DNA of 64,000 nucleotides from NCBI GenBank assembly GCA_965196985.1, contig CBDALO010000031.1, positions 1 to 64,000 on the forward strand. The letters run 5' to 3'. Positions 9,099-16,355 of the stretch are shown one piece after another. Position numbers and translations under genes: made by a program. How positions within the stretch are numbered: position 1 is the stretch's first letter; every line of letters starts with the position of its first letter. This stretch comes from 2-12-FULL-35-23 sp965196985. GTDB taxonomy: Bacteria > Pseudomonadota > Gammaproteobacteria > UBA12402. Below the pieces are notes generated by a model. The model saw nothing but the letters and a program-made list of their open reading frames with translations. It ran no database searches and was not told where the DNA came from.

Positions 9099-9126
9099 CA
9101 ACTGACTCATACTCGTCACGCTATAT

Positions 9127-9158
9127 CTAGTCTACTCCGCTGTGGTAGACTGGCTTTT
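9127..9158 (+). terminator. Hairpin terminator after the entericidin gene
   Basis: AGTCTAC (9129-9135) pairs with GTAGACT (9145-9151) around a 9-base loop, followed by GGCTTTTAT. A short but clean rho-independent-like signal. Confidence 0.6.
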
Positions 9159-9612
9159 ATGGCCACACCGCTCTTTAACAGATTGATCAAAGAGAACCCG
9201 ATTTAATTGGGTAGCACACGTTACCCATCTCAATGGTTGCTAGACAATAACAACCACTTGAGCCATTGATCAGAGTGCAACGCCCTCTGAGACGACTGAC
9301 AGTTTGAGCACTCTGCCATCGGTAAAAGGATAAGAGTTAGGTCACTATCCCTCAATTAGATACCTCTATTAGCGATAAACTGGCATGATAGAAAAGCTAA
9401 GCCAGCCTCAATGAACAAGCATTAATTGCAAATCAATCACGCAACACTAACCCGCCCAATGACAAAATTTAAATCCAACAAGCCCTTTTGAATGAAGTAG
9501 GCTCTTTGTAAAAGGTTATTCTTTACCCATTATTAGCACCGTAGCCCACAAAAAGAAAGGTGACTCTGCCGGTTTTGCTGATCACTTTGAGGACAGTTTT
9601 AACGAGTCACTT
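9159..9612. other. Intergenic region with boxA-like motif
   Basis: No convincing frame in 450 bases between the entericidin terminator and the convergent RHH gene. CTCTTTAACAGATTG at 9172-9186 resembles the boxA antitermination element of rRNA leaders, and a near copy occurs at 10749. Short inverted words (GGTTGCTAGACAATAACAACC region, 9234-9256) could form a hairpin. A leader or small RNA is possible but not demonstrable here. Confidence 0.4.
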
Positions 9613-10029
9613 CTATCGCCACGTGCTTTTGTGTGGGTCAATGGGAATCGTTTTAATGCCTTTCGGACTACAAGAAGTCAAAGTCATTTGATAATGAACG
9701 CCTTGAAATCCACCACAAATCTCAGTGATTTTCTGGAGACTACTCTCGAGTAATTGGTTGTACTTTTGCTCATTCAGTGGCTCCACAGCATTCGCATAGG
9801 TGGCTCTCGAATAGAGCATCAAGTGAGGTAAGGCAGCATGAATTTGCTCGACCATATGACATAAGTGGTCTTTGCCTTGGTAAACAGGCTCGCGCAAATC
9901 CAGTTGGTGCTGACAAAAATAATCAGCCATTTGTCGCAAAAAGTTACCGAGGGTTACTCCCTGTTCTTGAGCCAGCGTGGTTAATTGATCATAGGTTTTT
10001 TCTGAAACTCGTGTGCCAATTGCCTTCAT
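9613..10029 (-). CDS. Ribbon-helix-helix protein, MobC/relaxosome-like
   Basis: 138 residues from the ATG at 10029, preceded by GGGGGAAG; a longer frame to 10089 lacks a ribosome site. The N-terminus MKAIGTRVSEKTYDQLTTLA, then EQGVTLGNFLRQMADYF, has the beta-strand/helix/helix spacing of RHH DNA-binding proteins found as plasmid mobilisation accessory factors or autorepressors. The rest is helical with no known domain. It starts at the edge of an array of about eight 15-base repeats (10069-10317), the natural candidate operators. Alternatives are a partition or copy-control repressor. Confidence 0.65.
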   Translation of the reverse strand: MKAIGTRVSEKTYDQLTTLAQEQGVTLGNFLRQMADYFCQHQLDLREPVYQGKDHLCHMVEQIHAALPHLMLYSRATYANAVEPLNEQKYNQLLESSLQKITEICGGFQGVHYQMTLTSCSPKGIKTIPIDPHKSTWR

Positions 10030-10068
10030 TCTTCCCCCTCTCTTTGTATTAAAAACCAGCTTTTTACT

Positions 10069-10317
10069 GTTAACATATAATAACATCATGTTATCTTATG
10101 TCAACATTTGTTAACCTATGTTTTCAGCACGTTACATCAATTGTAACTTGTTGATTTACAGTAAAACATAGGATAACAATGCAAACATATGTCAGCAATC
10201 TGCAAACATAGGATAACATTGTTATCATATGATAAATTTAGAAAACATACGTTAACAGTTAGGTAACTAGCTGATTTTAAAGGTTATTTCTTCTAAAAGA
10301 TGAAAACATATGTAAAC
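10069..10317. repeat. Iteron-like array, AAACATAnGnTAAC
   Basis: Repeats of consensus AAAACATA-N-G-W-TAAC. In one direction: 10163-10177, 10183-10196, 10204-10217, 10242-10256 and 10303-10317. In the other: 10069-10084, 10090-10105 and 10110-10124. A perfect palindrome TTATCATATGATAA lies at 10222-10235. Neighbouring repeats start 20 or 21 bases apart, two helical turns, so bound proteins would lie on one DNA face. The two blocks point in opposite directions around 10125-10162. Candidate roles are operators for the adjacent RHH protein, plasmid iterons or relaxosome sites. Confidence 0.7.
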
Positions 10318-10968
10318 GGCTTTTTTGATTATTCTGTGCGCATTTCTGAAAAAAAAGGACTGGTCATAAAAAAGTAAATGTCCTTGTAACACACTGTTTT
10401 TATTACTTCTTTTTCTGAAAAAGTTGTCGGCTTTTAGCCGCGTAGTGTGTGGGTGAAAAAACTAGGGCATTTCTTCCTTAATTCAGGGTTGGCATTCTTT
10501 ACTCGATTATTTATTGGGCTAATTATGCCCGTTTAGAAGGTAAAAACCGATGGGTTTTTGTTGGGTTTTTCTAGTCAGGCTACTCTAGCAAGGCGGGATC
10601 CTCGTGTCGAGTTTTTTGCTATCGCTTGCTTGGTTATTGTCGTTGACAGTCTTGACGCGCCAAGTGTGATTGTTAATGTTGAGGTTGTCTTGTGAGCTGG
10701 CTTGTGGTTTGCTTGGATTTATTGTGCTGATGAATCAGTGCGTTTTGCTCTTTAACAAATTGGTGAATGTGAGCGCAGAAAAGTTTGCAATGCTCGCGGC
10801 GAGTTTGTTATGACAGGCATTTGTTGAGTGGTTACTTTGATACCATTTATTTGATAGGGTTTTGATGAGAAAGTACCACGCGAAATGCTCGCGGGTTTTA
10901 AAAAACACTCACCCAAATGGGCAGCCTTGACTGCCCGTCTCGCTCAGGGAATCAATGGAGTTTACTCA
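10318..10968. other. Long intergenic region, possible origin or leader
   Basis: 650 bases with no supported gene. It holds T-rich tracts just right of the repeat array, a boxA-like GCTCTTTAACAAATTGG at 10748-10764, and the hairpin GGGCAG-CCTTGA-CTGCCC at 10919-10936. That hairpin lies downstream of the minus-strand gene that stops at 10969 and, in that direction, is followed twelve bases later by a T-run, so it may be its terminator. Position beside an iteron-like array and an RHH gene makes oriV or oriT possible. Confidence 0.4.
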
Positions 10969-11346
10969 CTAAAAGGAACCACCATAAAATCGGCCTCGAT
11001 TGAGTAAGTAAAATTTTTCCTCGATTTTGTCAAGTTGTTCCGGTGTGAGTCCGTGCTGAGTTTCAAACCGATCACGCTGTTTTGAGAGCTTGGTCATCTG
11101 TTTATCGAGTCGTTCAAAATCAGTCCAATCTGTTTTTTCTTGGTCGGCAACGTATCGCCCGTTCACCTGATTATAAACGGCTGTCTTGCGCCAGAAAAAA
11201 TCGAGCTCTTTACTCACTTGCTCGAAGCCTTCTGCATTTTTAATCACGCGCTTCTCAAGGGGTGTTAATCCCCTGTAGGTTTTTTTCAAACTTCTTTCAT
11301 GAATTTTCTCGAGTCGTATTGTGGTTTTGGTGTAATCTCTTGCCAT
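10969..11346 (-). CDS. Backbone protein of unknown function
   Basis: 125 residues from the ATG at 11346 (AGGAG nine bases upstream; an upstream ATG at 11364 has none). Basic, highly helical and coiled-coil-like: ARDYTKTTIRLEKIHERSLK, then TDFERLDKQMTKLSKQRDRF and a Tyr/Gly/Phe-rich end. No domain is recognised. It is the second of three minus-strand genes (11777, 11442, 10969) that look like a plasmid early/maintenance cluster. Confidence 0.6.
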   Translation of the reverse strand: MARDYTKTTIRLEKIHERSLKKTYRGLTPLEKRVIKNAEGFEQVSKELDFFWRKTAVYNQVNGRYVADQEKTDWTDFERLDKQMTKLSKQRDRFETQHGLTPEQLDKIEEKFYLLNRGRFYGGSF

Positions 11347-11441
11347 AGTCGATCTCCTGGTCAATCAGTCTGGGGTTATAACCTTTTGCATGAGTCGATC
11401 TAGCAACCCTGTTCAACAAGCGTTGCTAGTTCACTCATCGG

Positions 11442-11711
11442 TTAATACAAAGAAGCCGTGGTTTTACCAAAATGCGCCTTTAACGCCTTGAGTGATTCAG
11501 GCGTCAGCTGGTAAGCATGTTTTAAACGGGTATCGGGTTCAGGGTCGTAGCCTTCGGGATCATTCATCGAAGTCAAACAATTATCAACCACACAGACTAG
11601 CACATCCTCGAAACCCTCTATTTGCACGATCAGACGGTTCCAGTCATCCCGTTCAATAACCCGCATCATTTTACCGTTGTTTAATTGATAACAATTCGTG
11701 TTTGTGTTCAT
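11442..11711 (-). CDS. Small acidic protein of unknown function
   Basis: 89 residues: an N-terminal beta-like part (MNTNTNCYQLNNGKMMRVIE, then RLIVQIEGFEDVLVCVVDN), an Asp/Pro-rich loop (DPEGYDPEPDTR) and a short helix (LTPESLKALKAHFGK). The size and composition are like small antirestriction- or DUF-type plasmid proteins, but no family is recognised. It lies downstream of the DUF932 gene behind a strong hairpin, so it may be partly uncoupled from it. Confidence 0.55.
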   Translation of the reverse strand: MNTNTNCYQLNNGKMMRVIERDDWNRLIVQIEGFEDVLVCVVDNCLTSMNDPEGYDPEPDTRLKHAYQLTPESLKALKAHFGKTTASLY

Positions 11712-11742
11712 AGTGTTTTGCCTTTTTACTGTTTTGTGAAGG

Positions 11743-11770
11743 GGTAAGCCCCTTATTTTAGGGGCTTACC
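11743..11770 (-). terminator. Strong hairpin between the DUF932 gene and 11711
   Basis: A perfect 11-base inverted repeat GGTAAGCCCCT (11743-11753) / AGGGGCTTACC (11760-11770) with a 6-base loop, seven bases after the DUF932 stop. There is no T-run on the minus strand, so it could be a processing or attenuation structure rather than a classical terminator. Confidence 0.6.
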
Positions 11771-11776
11771 TAGCAA

Positions 11777-12616
11777 TTAATGCGTTTGCAAGGTTTGCTC
11801 AGCCAGTGACCACAGTGCTTGATTGAGCTGGGTACCTTGATCGATACTCGTTAACGCTCGCGTTTGAGTCCGGCGAGGCCAACCGTGATGATCACGACGC
11901 CAGTCACGTACCTGACCCCGCAACAGATTTTCTTGCACGATATTAAAAATGCTAAACAAATCGTTGCGGTTGACTTCGGCGTGACGTCTAGCTTTTAAAA
12001 AGGCTTGCGCTTCAAAGCCTTTGCCGACTTCACTGGCACCAAAACGCAAGGTATGTGCAGCCTCAGCAAAGCGTTGCTGCCGCTCAGGATTGAGCGCAAT
12101 CTCTCTCATAGCTTGGCTGGACTCAATCATCCGCTGGGCTTCATTAATGACTTGATAAGTCCCCTCGATGACTTGCCCTAAAATATCGCCTTGATGCCTG
12201 ACACGTACCTCGTCGTAGGTTTTACCCGCCACGAGGCCGTTAGTGCACACCAAGCGGTAAAGACCAGCCAATAAGCGATAAGAAGATAAGCCATCATGCG
12301 AGTTAATGAGCACTAACTCAGGGAATAACCCATCTTCAGTTGGTCGCGTATTAACGTGACGAAAGCGCAGTAAGTGCTTAGCATAGTAGCGCTTATCCTG
12401 ACTACGCGAGCGGGATTGCTGAACATGAACCGGATAGAATCCCTCCTCCTCCAAACGCGCCACCAATTGACTGGTAGAGATGTGTTGATACTTCTCGCTA
12501 GTACGCGCGGCACTGTCAGCAGTAAAAACCGACGGTGCAAGCGCTCGAATGCGATCAGTAGTTAAATAATTGTGATTTACGTGAGGACTAAGCTTAGATA
12601 TGATAATCATAGGCAT
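11777..12616 (-). CDS. DUF932 phage/plasmid-like protein
   Basis: 279 residues from the ATG at 12616 (ATAGGAGT five bases upstream; the upstream extension lacks a ribosome site). Matches the DUF932 pattern: SARTSEKYQHISTSQLVARL, then the core LLRFRHVN and LVLINSHDGLSSYRLLAGLYRLVCTNGLV, and VIEGTYQVINEAQRMIESSQ. DUF932 proteins are among the commonest accessory genes of plasmids and ICEs, highly expressed and of unknown biochemical role. The last 60 residues end in a Trp/Arg-rich stretch (DHHGWPRRTQTRALTSIDQG) typical of the subfamily. Confidence 0.85.
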   Translation of the reverse strand: MPMIIISKLSPHVNHNYLTTDRIRALAPSVFTADSAARTSEKYQHISTSQLVARLEEEGFYPVHVQQSRSRSQDKRYYAKHLLRFRHVNTRPTEDGLFPELVLINSHDGLSSYRLLAGLYRLVCTNGLVAGKTYDEVRVRHQGDILGQVIEGTYQVINEAQRMIESSQAMREIALNPERQQRFAEAAHTLRFGASEVGKGFEAQAFLKARRHAEVNRNDLFSIFNIVQENLLRGQVRDWRRDHHGWPRRTQTRALTSIDQGTQLNQALWSLAEQTLQTH

Positions 12617-13076
12617 TATAACTCCTATATAGTTAGTAATGTTTAGCGTGTTAGGGGTGTTCGCTGCACCCTTAACTCGCGCCGCTAAAACCAATTTTTA
12701 ACGACCTGATTAGTCTATCAAAAACGAGAGAAATGTCAATAAAAATCATTAACTTAACGCACTTTTTAGCTGTTTTTTTCTCGCCTTTTTGAGGGGTTTT
12801 TGCTACGCTTTAACCCAGTTAAATACCTTGATTTATGATAGGGGCGAGTCGAACTAATGAGCATTTGTTGCGCAGTGAATTTCACAAGAAAATCAGCCTT
12901 TTCCTTTTTGAAAAATCAGTTAGCCTGTGTGGTTTTAATGAGCGTACCGCACCTCACTCGACACGCACCCCGTGTTGACCGAATTCAGCGCTTGACTCAC
13001 TCAGTAATAACAGGTTGTGTGACTCAGCGCGTTGTGCAGCTGGGATTAACTATACAGACTAGGCGGTTAGCAATTC
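12617..13076. other. Divergent intergenic region
   Basis: Separates the leftward DUF932 gene from the rightward Rpn gene. The short frame at 12857-13084 shows no family resemblance and no ribosome site, and is not called. AT-rich stretches at 12700-12780 would hold the DUF932 promoter. Nothing else is identified. Confidence 0.5.
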
Positions 13077-14171
13077 ATGGGTAAAATCGTTTCACTGATT
13101 AATCATGATCGTTTGTTTCGCAGCTTAATGCGGGATAAACGCATTGCACTGGATTTCTTTAAGGCGCACTTACCTGAAGAACTACAACAGCAAGTGAACT
13201 GGCAATCATTAAAGCTCCAAAAGAATTCCTTTATTGATCAGAATAGCCAAGAGCATCTGACCGATTTACTTTACGGTGTTGAACTGGCTGAAGAGCCAGC
13301 CTATTTTTACTTACTCAATGAGGCTAAAAGCCATCCAGAGCTTTTTTTACCGCTGAAACTCTGGCAATACATGGGGGCTATCTGGGAAGCGGATCGCCAT
13401 CAGCCTGAGCGCGGTAAGAAAAAACCAAAAGATAAACTGCCTATTATTTATCCGATGATTTTCTACAATGGGCGAGTCAGTCCCTACCCGTTTCCAGTGG
13501 ATTTCTTTCAATTATTTAGCCAGCCAGAACTCGCTAAAACTGTATTAACCAGCCCCTTTCATCTGGTAGATTTAACCGTAATCCCTGATGAAGAGCTACT
13601 CAAGCACGGGTATGTGGCCGCATTAGAGATGTTTCAAAAACACGCTTTTCAGCGTGATCTGATTCCAGTGATTCAAAAGCTGATGGAACATGGTTTATTG
13701 GAAGTACTTGAAGGTTTAAAAGAAGGCCAACATATACTAAAATTGCTAGAGTACGGGATGAAGTATGAAGATACCAACGAGCCCGAAGACTTACTGGAAG
13801 CATTTAAACTCGCAGCACCAGGTGAAGAGGAAAAGATTATGTCAGCAGCCGATCAATTAATACAACGCGGAGTCCAGCAAGGAATGCAACAAGGAATGCA
13901 ACAAGGAATGCAACAAGGAATGCAACAAGGAATGCAACAAGGAATGCAACAAGGAATGCAACAAGGAATGCAACAAGGAATGCAACAAGGAATGCAACAA
14001 GGAATGCAACAAGGAATGCAACAAGGAATGCAACAAGGCATTGAACAAGAAAAAAGAACCATTGCAACGAATATGTTAAAAGAAGGCTTTGAGGAAACTG
14101 TTGTTACTAAAACTACAGGTATCTCATCAGAAGTGCTAGCGCAACTCAAAAAAGAAATTAATCAGCAGTAA
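13077..14171 (+). CDS. Rpn-family recombination-promoting nuclease
   Basis: 364 residues. The N-terminal half is the PD-(D/E)XK domain of the Rpn/YhgA-like transposase_31 family: HDRLFRSLMRDKRIALDFFK, the catalytic Asp in HLTDLLYGVEL, and E-x-K in LLNEAKSHPELFLPLKLW. E. coli RpnA-E are DNases linked to RecA-independent recombination and, more recently, phage restriction. The C-terminus has 13 exact GMQQ repeats before an IEQEKR-rich helix; Rpn proteins typically have degenerate versions of such a Gly/Gln helix. No neighbour is clearly linked. Confidence 0.88.
   Translation: MGKIVSLINHDRLFRSLMRDKRIALDFFKAHLPEELQQQVNWQSLKLQKNSFIDQNSQEHLTDLLYGVELAEEPAYFYLLNEAKSHPELFLPLKLWQYMGAIWEADRHQPERGKKKPKDKLPIIYPMIFYNGRVSPYPFPVDFFQLFSQPELAKTVLTSPFHLVDLTVIPDEELLKHGYVAALEMFQKHAFQRDLIPVIQKLMEHGLLEVLEGLKEGQHILKLLEYGMKYEDTNEPEDLLEAFKLAAPGEEEKIMSAADQLIQRGVQQGMQQGMQQGMQQGMQQGMQQGMQQGMQQGMQQGMQQGMQQGMQQGMQQGMQQGIEQEKRTIATNMLKEGFEETVVTKTTGISSEVLAQLKKEINQQ
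13881..14036 (+). repeat. 13 exact tandem copies of a 12-base unit
   Basis: GGAATGCAACAA is repeated thirteen times without a single change, encoding GMQQ inside the Rpn-family gene. Being a multiple of three, copy-number changes keep the frame. The absence of synonymous differences implies recent slippage expansion. Confidence 0.97.
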
Positions 14172-14183
14172 AACACACTTACT

Positions 14184-14654
14184 ATGACAGAACGACAAAA
14201 GCTCACTTTAAAAAAAACGGAACCCAATCCTCAACCAGCAGTCAAACCCAAACAACCGCCACCAAAAAAAATCACCTACACCGATGTGATTAAAACCGTG
14301 CACTGGATTTGTAAACAATACCCTGAGATCTTTAATTACAAAGAACCAAGCAAACCCTTAAAAGTTAAGATCCTGCATGACCTAGCCAAAGCACACCCTG
14401 AGCAATCAAAAAAACAACTGGGTCGCGCACTTAATGCTTATACTTCAACATTCCAATACTACGAGCTCGTCATGAAGTCAGAGTACCGTTATGACTTAGC
14501 CGGTAACATTAACGGCAGCGTAACAGAAAGTGCAAAAACCTATTCAAAGCAAGCACTGGAGCAAAAGCTTGCAAAGAAACAAGCACGTCAGTTAGCCAAG
14601 CAACAAAAAGCAATCCAGCAATCCGCCGAACAGCATGAAGCGAGCCATGAGTGA
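14184..14654 (+). CDS. ProQ/FinO-domain RNA-binding protein
   Basis: 156 residues with an unstructured Pro/Lys N-terminus, then the FinO/ProQ fold at about 30-115 (YPEIFNYKEPSKPLKVKILH, QLGRALNAYTSTFQYYELVM, YRYDLAGNINGSVTES) and a Lys/Gln-rich coiled tail. FinO-type proteins are sRNA chaperones; plasmid-borne ones often tune conjugation or copy number through antisense RNA. Its stop overlaps the IHF-like start, suggesting one operon of RNA- and DNA-binding regulators for the element. It follows the Rpn gene by 12 bases. Confidence 0.85.
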   Translation: MTERQKLTLKKTEPNPQPAVKPKQPPPKKITYTDVIKTVHWICKQYPEIFNYKEPSKPLKVKILHDLAKAHPEQSKKQLGRALNAYTSTFQYYELVMKSEYRYDLAGNINGSVTESAKTYSKQALEQKLAKKQARQLAKQQKAIQQSAEQHEASHE

Positions 14655-14955
14655 TCAGACAGTCAAACGCTCAGATTTAATTAACCACTTAGAGCAACGC
14701 AATCACTTAAAACATGAAGACGCTAAGCTCGTGCTTGAGTGCATTTTAGCAAAAATAGCTGACCACTTAGGTCAACAGGGTCGCATTGAAATTCGTGGGT
14801 TTGGCGTGTTTCAGGTTAAACATTACAAACCCCACTGGATTCAAAACCCAAGATCAGGCCGCTACCTGATGCGTCCAATTGGCATCCATTTTAAACCAGG
14901 CAAAGACTTACGAGCCGCTGCGACAGCGTCACGCACGCAATCAGAATCCAGCTAA
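14647..14955 (+). CDS. IHF/HU-family DNA-bending protein
   Basis: 102 residues from the ATG at 14647, overlapping the ProQ/FinO stop; a start at 14635 adds four residues. It follows the IHF-beta pattern: KRSDLINHLEQRNHLKHEDA, GRIEIRGFGVFQVKHYKPHW, then NPRSGRYL and HFKPGKDLR. The DNA-intercalating Pro at the arm tip of IHF/HU appears replaced, since the arm reads HWIQNPRSG. A plasmid-encoded IHF-like subunit would help relaxosome or replication-complex assembly. Codon use matches the backbone. Confidence 0.88.
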   Translation: MSDQTVKRSDLINHLEQRNHLKHEDAKLVLECILAKIADHLGQQGRIEIRGFGVFQVKHYKPHWIQNPRSGRYLMRPIGIHFKPGKDLRAAATASRTQSESS

Positions 14956-15031
14956 GCAGAATCACAAAGACTATTGATTTAATTATGCGAGATGGGTAAC
15001 AACAAGAACGTGAGATAGCTTGGTTCTAACC

Positions 15032-15059
15032 TGCTATTTTTTCTGAAGAAAAAATAGCA
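15032..15059. terminator. Bidirectional terminator
   Basis: A perfect inverted repeat TGCTATTTTTTCT / AGAAAAAATAGCA with a minimal loop, lying between the convergent IHF-like and Bcr/CflA-type genes. T-runs exist in both directions, so it can end both transcripts. Confidence 0.85.
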
Positions 15060-15096
15060 TAACTCAGCTTAAAAATCAAAACAATGATGCGAAGCA

Positions 15097-16275
15097 CTAA
15101 GCCTGAAATCTCAACCTCTCCCAACCTTTCACTGCCAAGATACCTAACGGTGGTATCCCCATTAATAATCCCAAACTTAATTGACTGTGACCCGCAAATA
15201 GCGAAGCAAATAACGCAAACAGTGCGGTCACCACCACCTGCAAAAATCCATAGATTGCCGAAGCACTGCCAACAAAACGTTGAATATGTTGATAGGCACA
15301 CAGATAACTGGCGGTGTATTGGAACGTGTTTGCAGTAAATAGTAAGGTTCCTATTAGGATTATAGCTGGTAAAGAGGCGCCCAATAAAAAGTAAGACAGC
15401 GCTAAGAGTAAACTGCATAGAAAAGTGAGACTAGCGCACACCCGCATGACTCTACTCATATTGTTAAAACGGGCATAACGCGCAGCTAACATAATCACTA
15501 TTGCAGGCGGGACAATCATAAGTGCCAAATACAACGAATACGCGGTCGGTGTGCAATGTAAAATAGTTTGGAATAAAAACGGGGCCAAGGTAATAAAAAT
15601 AAATACCGTTGCCAGTGCTAACCCACTACAGGCTGCATTTAATAAAAACCGCGGTTGTGAAAAGACATAATGATACCCTTCTAACGGCTTACTTGAGGGA
15701 TCCCCTTGAGGCTTTAAATGCAAGTACTTGAGGATAAGGAACAACATACTCAACACCAAGATCGCATGTAAAACAAAATTCATTCGCCAGCCCAGATAGG
15801 TTTGAATTAAGCCGCCACTAATGGGGGCTAAAGGCGGTGTTAAGGAAACTATACTGCTAATCACCAAACTGGCTTTTTTCAGTGGTTGGCCGCGTTTAAA
15901 TACGTCTTTCATGATCGCTCGAAAAGTCACTAAGGAACTGCCCATTGCAATTCCTTGCAGTAACCGTCTCGCAATCAGCCACCACTCCGTTTGTGCAAGA
16001 CTGCAAAGCAAACTGGCCAGTAAAAACAGTAAGTAGCCGCCAATTAAACTGGACTTTCTGCCAAAACGATCACACAGATACCCAAACACTAAAGCAGATA
16101 GTCCCATTCCTAGAAAATACACACCCACGGTTGCTTTAATGCTGTCGTGTGAGGCATGAAAGTAGTCTGCTATGTGGGGCAATGAGGGTGTGTAACTGTC
16201 AGTGGCAAACTGCGACAAGATACCCATTAAGCAGATTATGATGATCACTCTGGGTGCGGAAGTGATTGTTGTCAT
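15097..16275 (-). CDS. Bcr/CflA-type drug-efflux MFS transporter
   Basis: 392 residues from the ATG at 16275, ten bases after TAAGGG; the longer frame to 16350 adds a hydrophilic stretch without a ribosome site. Twelve hydrophobic helices. The subfamily signature DSYTPSLPHIADYFHASHDS after helix 1 and the MFS loop GYLCDRFGRKSSLIGGYLLF are present, with SLVTFRAIMKDVF and TPPLAPISGGLIQTYLGWR (motif C). The role is proton-driven export of drugs or small metabolites at the inner membrane. Monocistronic, convergent with the IHF-like gene. Confidence 0.9.
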   Translation of the reverse strand: MTTITSAPRVIIIICLMGILSQFATDSYTPSLPHIADYFHASHDSIKATVGVYFLGMGLSALVFGYLCDRFGRKSSLIGGYLLFLLASLLCSLAQTEWWLIARRLLQGIAMGSSLVTFRAIMKDVFKRGQPLKKASLVISSIVSLTPPLAPISGGLIQTYLGWRMNFVLHAILVLSMLFLILKYLHLKPQGDPSSKPLEGYHYVFSQPRFLLNAACSGLALATVFIFITLAPFLFQTILHCTPTAYSLYLALMIVPPAIVIMLAARYARFNNMSRVMRVCASLTFLCSLLLALSYFLLGASLPAIILIGTLLFTANTFQYTASYLCAYQHIQRFVGSASAIYGFLQVVVTALFALFASLFAGHSQLSLGLLMGIPPLGILAVKGWERLRFQA

Positions 16276-16355
16276 ATTGTTGTAACCCTTAGGTTGTTCG
16301 CTATTCTCACGAGGCAAATGCACGGCTTGTTGTTCATGTCTGTGTGTCACTAGTT

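Noticed and set aside
9777..10052. 91-residue plus-strand frame
   Set aside because: Antisense shadow of the RHH gene, whose start, ribosome site and fold pattern are better supported.
10069..10317. CRISPR array
   Set aside because: Repeats are 15 bases, occur in both orientations, have 5-6 base gaps rather than spacers, and no cas gene is present.
12857..13084. 75-residue plus-strand frame before the Rpn gene
   Set aside because: No ribosome site, Arg/Thr/Val-rich composition without domain, and it overlaps the Rpn start in another frame.
13837..14149. Long minus-strand frames rich in CCIP, FLVA or HSLL repeats
   Set aside because: They are the antisense readings of the 12-base tandem repeat in the Rpn gene; no ribosome site or family resemblance.
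15026..15418. 130-residue minus-strand frame
   Set aside because: Overlaps the 3' part of the Bcr/CflA-type transporter in another frame and crosses the bidirectional terminator.
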